Origin: Micromussa lordhowensis
Taxonomy: Eukaryota > Cnidaria > Anthozoa > Scleractinia > Lobophylliidae
Assembly: GCA_964020085.1 (NCBI GenBank)
Contig: OZ026607.1
Coordinates: 1 to 64,000, forward strand
Length of the DNA stretch: 64,000 nucleotides
Direction of reading: 5' to 3'
The translations under genes were made by a program, and so were the position numbers. Shown here piece by piece: positions 1 to 9,321 of this stretch. Positions within the stretch are counted from its first letter, which is position 1; every line of letters starts with the position of its first letter. The notes under the pieces were generated by a model, which saw only the letters and a program-made list of their open reading frames with translations, did not search any database and was not told where the DNA came from.

Positions 1-675
1 CCCCCCTTATACAGCCGCATGGCCCGCTGCCTCTCAGTCAACCGCTCTTGCCACAAGCTCCTGACACGCACTACAACATGTCCTGGCCACAGACCCGCAG
101 GCCATCGCAATCGCACGCAAAACAACCCATCGATCTATCGAGCAGAAAATGCATTATTCATGAGGCACCAACACATTTTTCGACGGGCAACCCAGCCCCA
201 AACTCACACACATTTAAAACCTAAGTCCCAAAGCAACCGCCTTGCCCACAACTTGCACAAAGCAGCGCCCCGCTGGACGCCGCCAAACTCGCTTTGCACA
301 AGTTCAAAGCAAGAAAACTGCCTTGCAACTTGCCGCCTGGATCAACCTGATCTCGCTCGACAACTTTAACCTCCAGCGCCCAAAACAGCGCTATTGTACA
401 CAGCGAGGCTCAGAGCACCCCTCAGTTCTTCGAAGGATGCTCTTGACTTACGGGCATCCGGACTTAACGATGTCCTTCAACCACCAGGCGGCCGCACTGA
501 CCTGCAAAGCAAGCCCGACAATTTATTTTCATCGCAAAAACAAAAACACAACACGGACCTACTTTTCGCAACACTTCCCGCCACTTCTACGTCACCGACA
601 CGTCACTGCCTGCTTGGTATTCTAAACATGGCTGCCTTCGTAAACAAAGCATTTCAAGCCTGCACTGTCTGCTGA
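1..675 (+). pseudogene. Coding-like segment without a continuous frame, first copy (5' end outside window)
   Basis: Three overlapping + frames are open over about 19-369, 242-625 and 394-675. They look like successive pieces of one interrupted frame rather than three genes. The last piece, ending at 675, has the most protein-like composition, with Ser, Lys, Asp and Leu spread evenly. The likely start codon lies upstream of the window; in the second copy it is at 13,364. No motif or family is recognised. It could equally be GC-rich non-coding DNA with chance frames. Confidence 0.25.
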
Positions 676-895
676 GGACGCTTGTAAAAGCCTAGAAGCT
701 CGATATGGTACGGATTTCCGGCTTTTAAACGCTCTGTCCAAGCCTAAAGGTACTACTCTGTTAAACAGCCGAACTTATTTTGTTTGCTTGGCTTGCATAT
801 GTGTACACTTTCCAATGACCGCAAGAGATTTTCGACCACCCTTGAGCATCACGGCACGGATTAAGCAACCAAGTTGTGTAATCTAAACAAATTAT
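1..895. mobile_element. Right part of segment B (first copy, cut by window edge)
   Basis: This stretch is repeated nearly base for base at 13,388-14,282, an offset of 13,387. It is the right-hand part of segment B; the left part would lie outside the window. It is GC-richer than its surroundings up to about position 700 and then becomes AT-rich. It contains broken coding-like frames, described separately, and ends in decayed CCCTAA repeats. I recognise no protein family in it. Confidence 0.75.
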
Positions 896-966
896 CTCAA
901 CCCTAATCTCAAATTCTCAACCCTAACCTTTAACAATAACCCTAGATCCTCAACCCTAGCCGGTTT
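896..966. repeat. Degenerate telomere-like repeats (B/A boundary, first copy)
   Basis: CTCAACCCTAA-like words are repeated with decay: ACCCTAA or ACCCTAG occurs at about 899, 920, 938 and 953. The tract reads in the same CCCTAA orientation as the perfect tract at 25,000. It sits directly before the shared boundary word TAAGGGTTCATAAT at 967-980. It looks like an old telomere remnant trapped between two units. Confidence 0.7.
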
Positions 967-980
967 TAAGGGTTCATAAT

Positions 981-2963
981 CAACTTGGTCTGGAAAGTAA
1001 ATACAATGCGGCACGAATCGTACACTTAATTAGATTAAACTTCGCAGGACACAGTGAACGCGACACGAATTCAGCAACATTGTTAATTCAGTCAATATTG
1101 AACCATGTTTTGATTTTAAACGCTCTTTCGAAGCTAACATATATCAACAACACTATTCTCCTGAAATGCACCATGCAGTGCTCAAGCTTAATGCTGTGTT
1201 TCAGATCGAAAATTCCTTTGTTTGCTGTCATATTTTACAATGTCCGATGATTGAAAACATGACAGCATTTAAAGAGTTCCTTGTAAATCGTAATTCAGTG
1301 AATATCGAGCGCTTTTCGAGCTTCAAACGCTCCTTCGAAACTTAGAATAATAACAAACTGTCCTGTTAAAGTTTTGCCATGCACAGCGCAAAACTAAGGC
1401 GGTGTTTAAGATAGGAAATTCTTTTGTTTGGTGTATATATAAATTATTCCGTTTCCGGAAGAAGTGTCGTACGCGTTCGTGTTGAAAACATTCTTGCGCT
1501 TAGACTTGGCGAAAAAAAACAATATATTAATCCCTTTATTCTACATTTTCGTTAGAGCTATTTCTGCATTTCTTAGTGAATAAAAAGTAAGTTCACTTAC
1601 CAAAGATAGGGAATACTGAAGCCAATCTTTCTCGCCACCTCGCGACTCGTGTTTCCACCGCTTTTCGGCTCTCTGTCTGGCCACTCTCACACGGAGAAAA
1701 GTCAAGAAGAAACTCTGGGACCAGTGTAGCAATCCGTACTTTAGGCAGCAGGGAATGCGCTCTGTCAAAATGAAAAACAGCTCAGATTAATCGATTTGTT
1801 ACTCCCAATTTCATAGATGGAGAGCAACTCACAGAATTCTTACCTCAATCGATCTTTTGGACTTCGCTTGCTTGAATACCAGTCGATAATTCAGCACTGT
1901 TCAGGCGCTGTGGAAAAAGATTACTGTATTTTAGAACTTCTGTCAATAAAGCACATAGAGCGAGTGACATCGTGGACACTGAGTCACGAATCTCATAGTA
2001 TTTAATATTTCAATTTACCTTCTAGAGCTGGCTTGAGAAGAATACAAATGCTTTCAAAACTAATATTAACAATGCCGAAACGTGGCCGAGTTTGGTTGTT
2101 ATACACGAACATGATACCGCCAAATCCAACCAATAAGAAGCTCAGACATCTGTAACGTGAACCTGAGTTATGTCACAGCAGCACGTATTGCGCAAAACTT
2201 CTGTGACAAAAGCAGTTGATGTCGAGAAATGATGCTAGCTGCCAAACAACCAAGCACTGTGATTATGAGATTCACTGTTTCGTTTATTAAGTTGTTGAAC
2301 TGTTATTTCTCTGCCAAATAATATGAAAAACAAATCTAGCAAAGGAAATAATCCGCAAGTGAAATTCCCACGCATGTGCGCGTCTGATCGCCTGGATTCC
2401 GCGCGAAAAGTGTTCTGGTAATGGCAACCAGAAAATCCAGTTTTTCATCGAAGCTGCAATGAAAACTGCAATATTTAGGTGTTTTATGTTCTGTTGATAT
2501 GTCGAACTCGTACGTTAAAGAGTCCCAGCGTCTTTGGTGTAAAGTAACATTGCCTAATAAAGAGTTAAAGTTAACCGCGCGAAAAACACAAATGACACAT
2601 GCAAAACACAGTGTGGTGCAGCGCTGAGATGCGCATCAAAACAGCCTAGAAGAAGTTGGAAAATGCCTCGATGAATTTTCTTCTTCCGAATGTCAACGCA
2701 GAATTTAAAGTACTACAATGTATTTGTATATTTTATGCACTAGCACTGCCTGCAGCCTAGAAAACGTAAAACTCTTAACCTAGGAATACTTGAATCAGGC
2801 GAAAAACCGCCTTGTCACGCAATGCTACGCAATACTCACAGACAAGTAGACGTGCAACGACACATCAAACGATGCTGGTTTTAATTACAGGAGGCAAAGT
2901 ATGTGAACACGTCAATTGTATGAATGCCTAAACGGCTATGCCAACTCAAATCTTACCTCAACA
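981..2963. other. Element A body, mostly non-coding, AT-rich
   Basis: About 2 kb of AT-rich sequence with no long frame and no recognised family. Two sites at 2,399-2,409 and 2,575-2,586 read CCGCGCGAAAA, which is E2F-like on the - strand. Several good - strand splice donors (GAG/GTAAG type) occur at 1,600, 1,843, about 2,018 and about 2,956, two of them paired with convincing acceptors. It is repeated at 14,368-16,350. Confidence 0.6.
1601..1907 (-). pseudogene. Two exon-like blocks of an unidentified spliced transcript
   Basis: On the - strand, a pyrimidine-rich acceptor ending CCACAG opens a 64-nt block (1,907-1,844) that closes at GAG|GTAAG. An 81-nt intron-like gap follows, and a second acceptor ending TTTTGACAG opens a 161-nt block (1,761-1,601) that closes at TTTG|GTAAGTG. 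Joined, the blocks read as 69 open codons in one frame, rich in Arg, Leu, Ser and Glu, crossing the junction without a stop. An in-frame TGA lies early in the first block and no start codon is visible, so the gene may be broken or these may be untranslated exons. A further donor near 2,956 suggests that transcription could start near or inside the satellite. No family is recognised. The same structure is present at 14,988-15,294. Confidence 0.35.
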
Positions 2964-5900
2964 TCAAACGAGGGGAGCCTTTTTGACTTAGAGTAGGAAC
3001 GCCTGTGCCAATTTAAAAACGGAAAGCACCAGTGTGTTGCTAGACTCGAGTTATGTCTTGGCTCCAAGTTTCGCGTTCTGTAACCATATATTACGGCTGT
3101 TTTTACTGTAGAAATGCAAATGGCTCAAACGAGGGGAGCCTTTTTGACTTAGAGTAGGAACGCCTGTGCCAATCTAAAAACGGAAAGCACCAGTGTGTTG
3201 CTAGACTCGAGTTATGTCTTGGCTCCAAGTTTCGCGTTCTGTAACCATATATTACGGCTGTTTTTACTGTAGAAATGCAAATGGCTCAAACGAGGGGAGC
3301 CTTTTTGACTTAGAGTAGGAACGCCTGTGCCAATCTAAAAACGGAAAGCACCAGTGTGTTGCTAGACTCGAGTTATGTCTTGGCTCCAAGTTTCGCGTTC
3401 TGTAACCATATATTACGGCTGTTTTTACTGTAGAAATGCAAATGGCTCAAACGAGGGGAGCCTTTTTGACTTAGAGTAGGAACGCCTGCGTCAATTTAAA
3501 AACGGTTTGCACCAATATGTTGCCAGACACGAGTTATGTGTTGGCGCCAAGTTTCGCGGTCTGTTACCATGGTTACGGGTGTTTTTACTGTAGAAATGCA
3601 AATGGGCTCTAAACTAAACAAAAGGAACGCCTGCGTCAATTTAAAAACGGTTTGCACCAATATGTTGCCAGACACGAGTTATGTGTTGGCGCCAAGTTTC
3701 GCGGTCTGTTACCATGGTTACGGGTGTTTTTACTGTAGAAATGCAAATGGGCGTCGGCCGGTGCTCTAAACTAAACAAAAGGAACGCCTGCGTCAATTTA
3801 AAAACGGTTTGCACCAATATGTTGCCAGACACGAGTTATGTGTTGGCGCCAAGTTTCGCGGTCTGTAACCATAGTTACGGCTGTTTTTACTGTAGAAACG
3901 CAAATGGATCAAACGAGGGGAGCCTTTTTGACTTAGAGTAGGATTTGACTTAGAGTAAGAACGCCTGTGCCAATCTAAAAACGGAAAGCACCAGTGTGTT
4001 GCTAGACTCGAGTTATGTCTTGGCTCCAAGTTTCGCGTTCTGTAACCATAATTACGGCTGTTTTTACTGTAGAAACGCAAATAGCTCAAACGAGGGGAGC
4101 CTTTTTGAACGAGGGGAGCCTTTTTGACTTAGAGTAGGAACGCCTGTGCCAATTTAAAAACGGAAAGCACCAGTGTGTTGCTAGGCTCGAGTTATGTCTT
4201 GGCTCCAAGTTTCGCATTCTGTAACCATAGTTACGGCTGTTTTTACTGTAGAAATGCAAATGGCTCAAACGAGGGGAGCCTTTTTGACTTAGAGTAGGAA
4301 CGCCTGCGTCAATTTAAAAACGGTTTGCACCAATATGTTGCCAGACACGAGTTATGTGTTGGCGCCAAGTTTCGCGGTCTGTTACCATGGTTACGGGTGT
4401 TTTTACTGTAGAAATGCAAATGGGCTCTAAACTAAACAAAAGGAACGCCTGCGTCAATTTAAAAACGGTTTGCACCAATATGTTGCCAGACACGAGTTAT
4501 GTGTTGGCGCCAAGTTTCGCGGTCTGTTACCATGGTTACGGGTGTTTTTACTGTAGAAATGCAAATGGGCGTCGGCCGGTGCTCTAAACTAAACAAAAGG
4601 AACGCCTGCGTCAATTTAAAAACGGTTTGCACCAATATGTTGCCAGACACGAGTTATGTGTTGGCGCCAAGTTTTCGCGGTCTGTAACCATAGTTACGGC
4701 TGTTTTTACTGTAGAAACGCAAATGGATCAAACAAGGGGAGCCTTTTTGACTTAGAGTAGGATTTGACTTAGAGTAAGAACGCCTGTGCCAATCTAAAAA
4801 CGGAAAGCACCAGTGTGTTGCTAGACTCGAGTTATGTCTTGGCTCCAAGTTTCGCGTTCTGTAACCATAATTACGGCTGTTTTTACTGTAGAAACGCAAA
4901 TAGCTCAAACGAGGGGAGCCTTTTTGAATGAGGGGAGCCTTTTTGACTTAGAGTAGGAACGCCTGTGCCAATTTAAAAACGGAAAGAACCAGTGTGTTGC
5001 CAGAGTCGAGTTATGTCTTGGCTCCAAGTTTCGCATTCTGTAACCATAGTTACGGCTGTTTTTACTGTAGAAATGCAAATGGCTCAAACGAGGGGAGCCT
5101 TTTTGACTTAGACTAGGAACGCCTGCGTCAATTTAAAAACGGTTTGCACCAATATGTTGCCAGACTCGAGTTATGTGTTGGCGCCAAGTTTCGCGGTCTG
5201 TTACCATGGTTACGGGTGTTTTTACTGTAGAAACGCAAATGGGCTCTAAACTAAACAAAAGGAACGCCTGCGTTAATTTAAAAACGGTTTGCACCAATAT
5301 GTTGCCAGACCCGAGTTATGTGTTGGCGCCAAGTTTCGCGGTCTGTTACCATGGTTACGGGTGTTTTTACTGTAGAAATGCAAATGGGCGTCGGCCGGTG
5401 CTCTAAACTAAACAAAAGGAACGCCTGCGTCAATTTAAAAACGGTTTGCACCAATATGTTGCCAGACACGAGTTATGTGTTGGCGCCAAGTTTCGCGGTC
5501 TGTAACCATAGTTACGGCTGTTTTTACTGTAGAAACGCAAATGGATCAAACGAGGGGAGCCTTTTTGACTTAGAGTAGGATTTGACTTAGAGTAAGAACG
5601 CCTGTGCCAATCTAAAAACGGAAAGCACCAGTGTGTTGCTAGACTCGAGTTATGTCTTGGCTCCAAGTTTCGCGTTCTGTAACCATAATTACGGCTGTTT
5701 TTACTGTAGAAACGCAAATAGCTCAAACGAGGGGAGCCTTTTTGAACGAGGGGAGCCTTTTTGACTTAGAGTAGGAACGCCTGTGCCAATTTAAAAACGG
5801 AAAGCACCAGTGTGTTGCCAGAGTCGAGTTATGTCTTGGCTCCAAGTTTCGCATTCTGTAACCATAGTTACGGCTGTTTTTACTGTAGAAATGCAAATGG

Positions 5901-7846
5901 CTCAAACGAGGGGAGCCTTTTTGACTTAGAGTAGGAACGCCTGCGTCAATTTAAAAACGGTTTGCACCAATATGTTGCCAGACTCGAGTTATGTGTTGGC
6001 GCCAAGTTTCGCGGTCTGTTACCATGGTTACGGGTGTTTTTACTGTAGAAACGCAAATGGGCTCTAAACTAAACAAAAGGAACGCCTGCGTTAATTTAAA
6101 AACGGTTTGCACCAATATGTTGCCAGACCCGAGTTATGAGTTGGCGCCAAGTTTCGCGGTCTGTTACCATGGTTACGGGTGTTTTTACTGTAGAAATGCA
6201 AATGGGCGTCGGCCGGTGCTCTAAACTAAACAAAAGGAACGCCTGCGTCAATTTAAAAACGGTTTGCACCAATATGTTGCCAGAGACGAGTTATGTGTTG
6301 GCGCCAAGTTTCGCGGTCTGTTACCATGGTTACGGGTGTTTTTACTGTAGAAATGGAAATGGGCTCTAAACTAAACAAAAGGAACGCCTGCGTCAATTTA
6401 AAAACGGTTTGCACCAATATGTTGCCAGACACGAGTTATGTGTTGGCGCCAAGTTTCGCGGTCTGTTACCATGGTTATGGGTGTTTTTACTGTAGAAATG
6501 CAAATGGGCGTCGGCCGGTGCACTAAACTAAACAAAAGGAACGCCTGCGTCAATTTAAAAACGGTTTGCACCAATATGTTGCCAGACACGAGTTATGTGT
6601 TGGCGCCAAGTTTCGCGGTCTGTTACCATGGTTACGGGTGTTTTTACTGTAGAAATGCAAATGGGCGTCGGCCGGTGCACTAAACTAAACAAAAGGAACG
6701 CCTGGGTCGATTTGAAAACGGTTTGCACCAATATGTTGCCAGACACGAGTTATGTGTTGGCGCCAAGTTTCGCGGTCTGTTACCATGGTTACGGGTGTTT
6801 TTACTGTAGAAATGCAAATGGGCGTCGGCCGGTGCTCTAGACTAAACAGTAGGAACGCCTGGGTCGATTTGAAAACGGTTTGCACCAATATGTGGCCAGA
6901 GTCGAGTTATGTGTTGGCGCCAAGTTTCGCGGTCTGTTACCATGGTTACGGGTGTTTTTACCGTAGAAATGCAATTGGGCGTCGGCCGGTGCTCTAGACT
7001 AAACAGTAGGAACGCCTGGGTCGATTTAAAAACGGTTTGCACCAATATGTGGCCAGAGTCGAGTTATGTGTTGGCGCCAAGTTTCGCGGTCTGTTACCAT
7101 GGTTACGGGTGTTTTTACCGTAGAAATGCAATTGGGCGTCGGCCGGTGCTCTAGACTAAACAGTAGGAACGCCTGGGTCGATTTTAAAACGGTTTGCACC
7201 AATATGTGGCCAGAGTCGAGTTATGTGTTGGCGCCAAGTTTCGCGGTCTGTTACCATGGTTACGGGTGTTTTTACCGTAGAAATGCAATTGGGCGTCGGC
7301 CGGTGCTCTAGACTAAACAGTAGGAACGCCTGGGTCGATTTTAAAACGGTTTGCACCAATATGTTGCCAGTATCGAGTTATGTGTTGGCGCCAAGTTTCG
7401 CGGTCTGTTACCATGGTTACGGGTGTTTTTACCGTAGAAATGCAATTGGGCGTCGGCCGGTGCTCTAGACTAAACAGTAGGAACGCCTGGGTCGATTTGA
7501 AAACGGTTTGCACCAATATGTTGCCAGTATCGAGTTATGTGTTGGTGCCAAGTTTCGCGGTCTGTTACCATGGTTACGGGTGTTTTTACCGTAGAAATGC
7601 AATTGGGCGTCGGCCGGTGCTCTAGACTAAACAGTAGGAATGCCTGGGTCGATTTGAAAACGGTTTGCACCAATATGTTGCCAGACTTGAGTTATGTGTT
7701 GGCGCCAAGTTTCGCGGTCTGTTACCATGGTTACGGGTGTTTTTACCGTAGAAATGCAATTGGGCGTCGGCCGGTGCTCTAGACTAAACAGTAGGAACGC
7801 CTGCGTCAATTTGAAAACGGTTTGCACTAATATGTTGCCAGGCTGG
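2964..7846. repeat. 157/161-bp satellite of element A, about 31 units
   Basis: The left units are about 161 bp and contain GAGGGGAGCCTTTTTGACTT (3,131 to 3,292). The right units are 157 bp, with 145-bp variants that lack a 12-bp segment around GCGTCGGCCGGT. In the middle, units are grouped in an 818-bp higher-order block seen at 3,536, 4,354, 5,173 and 5,991. Most 157-bp units contain the palindrome TTGGCGCCAA followed by GTTTCGCGG, and an ATGCAAAT octamer that becomes ATGCAATT in the rightmost units. Frames of 60-98 codons on both strands shift phase every unit, because 157 is not a multiple of three, so they are not genes. Confidence 0.9.
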
Positions 7847-8340
7847 AGTTCTGCGCAGGTGCCAAGTCTGTGGCAGAGAAGCGATCGTTAGGGGCCATTC
7901 AGTGACCAAAACAAGCTCATGTACAGTGAAGTGAAGTTTAATCACAATTGCTTCTTTCAACCTGGAGTGTGTCGGACGACGTGTCCTCATTAACAATAGG
8001 GCTAATAAAACAGCTTGTACTTTGCTGTCTGTCTGTCTGTCTGTCTTAGGGACAAACCAAATATCGTAAACAGTATTGTAAACAGTAACAAATGTTAAAC
8101 TAAGTACCAATTATTATCCTTTTAGCTATCATTCTGTATCTTTATTCCTTTCGTTTGTTTTGTTTTTTTGTCTTTTTTCTTGCAGAAAGTCTACTTTCCG
8201 TCCGGCTAAGCGATGTCCATTATTAAATCAGGACGGATAACAGACGTCGCAGAGCAATCAATGAACGACGCCGAACCTTTGGGAAAGTCGATTGAGGTTT
8301 GGATTACGGAGTTAATGTACCCGAAGCTAAACAACTTCTG
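7847..8340. other. Spacer with CTGT microsatellite, no gene recognised
   Basis: Single-copy spacer within element A. A (CTGT)n run at about 8,022-8,045 is one unit longer than in the second copy. A T-rich tract ends in a splice-acceptor-like TTTTTTCTTGCAG at 8,185. Apart from the short frame listed next, nothing is recognised. Confidence 0.5.
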
Positions 8341-8461
8341 CTTTCTTAAGACTACACTAGTTAACCCGGTTACGACTGGAGGCGAGTTTCGCTCGCTCGA
8401 TTCTTTGTATTTGTTTTTTTTTTTGTTTTGCTTTTTTCGTCAATTCTTAAGACTATACTAG
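8186..8461 (+). other. Possible short terminal exon with an 82-codon frame
   Basis: A strong + strand acceptor-like tract ends at CAG (8,183-8,185). An in-frame TAA and an ATG at 8,213 follow. The frame encodes about 45 residues of unique, plausible composition (charged, no low complexity) before running into the hairpin minisatellite, where it becomes Phe/Leu-rich and ends at 8,461. No upstream exon and no known domain can be identified. The - strand of the same unique part is also open, so coding is unproven. It is repeated at 21,254-21,529. Confidence 0.2.
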
Positions 8462-9321
8462 TTAACCCGGTTACGACTGGAGGCGAGTTTCGCTCGCTCA
8501 AATGTATGCCGGCACGTAAACGAAACTACTCAAAAACAAAACAAAACAAAAAGATATACAGTTTTTTGGCGTTCTGGCTTGGAGGCGAGTTTCGCTCGCT
8601 CAATTCTTTGTTTTTGTTTTTTTTATTTTTATTTTTTTTTTGGCAATTCTTAAGACTACACTAGTTAACCCGGTTACGACTGGAGGCGAGTTTCGCTCGC
8701 TCGCTCGCTCGATTCTTTGTATTTGTTTTTTGTTTTGTTTTGCTTTTTTCGTCACTTCTTAAGACTATACTAGTTAACCCGGTTGCGACTAGAGGCGAGT
8801 TTCGCTCGCTCGATTCTTTGTATTTGTTTTTGTTTTTGTTTTTTTTTGTTTTGTTTTCTTTTGTCAATTCTTAAGACTAGACTAGTTAACCCGGTTACGA
8901 CTGGAGGCGAGTTTCGCTCGCTCAAATGTATGCCGGCACGTAAACGAAACTACTCAAAAACAAAACAAAACAAAAAGATATACAGTTTTTTGGCGTTCTG
9001 GCTTGGAGGCGAGTTTCGCTCGCTCAATTCTTTGTTTTTGTTTTTTTTATTTTTTATTTTTTTTTTGTCAATTCTTAAGACTATACTAGTTGACCCGGTT
9101 ACGACTGGAGGCGAGTTTCGCTCGCTCGATTCTTTGTATCTGTTTTTTGTTTTGCTTTGCTTTGCTTTTTTCGTCAATTCTTAAGACTATACTAGTTAAC
9201 CCGGTTGCGACTAGAGGCGAGTTTCGCTCGCTCGATTCTTTGTATTTGTTTTTTGTTTTGTTTTGTTTTTGTTGTTTTTTTGTCAATTCTTAAGACTAGA
9301 CTAGTTAACCCGGTTACGACT
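8341..9321. repeat. Hairpin minisatellite next to the recombinase 3' end
   Basis: About eight irregular units of roughly 100-200 bp. Each has ATTCTTAAGACTA, then ACTAGTTAACCCGGTTACGA, then GGCGAGTTTCGCTCGC, then a T-rich or CAAAA-rich filler. TAACC-C-GGTTA is an inverted repeat, and GCGAG-TTTCG-CTCGC can fold into a 5-bp stem. The last unit ends at the base next to the recombinase stop codon (9,314-9,316), so these repeats form its 3' flank. Read on the - strand the filler contains AATAAA words that could serve polyadenylation. Confidence 0.8.

Noticed and set aside
2964..7846. A CRISPR array in the regularly spaced 157-bp repeats
   Set aside because: Repeats are contiguous, with no unique spacers, and the DNA is eukaryotic.
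3536..7891. Many 62-98 codon frames on both strands in the 157-bp satellite
   Set aside because: They shift phase with every unit, overlap on both strands and end wherever the next unit brings a stop; no codon-level conservation is visible.
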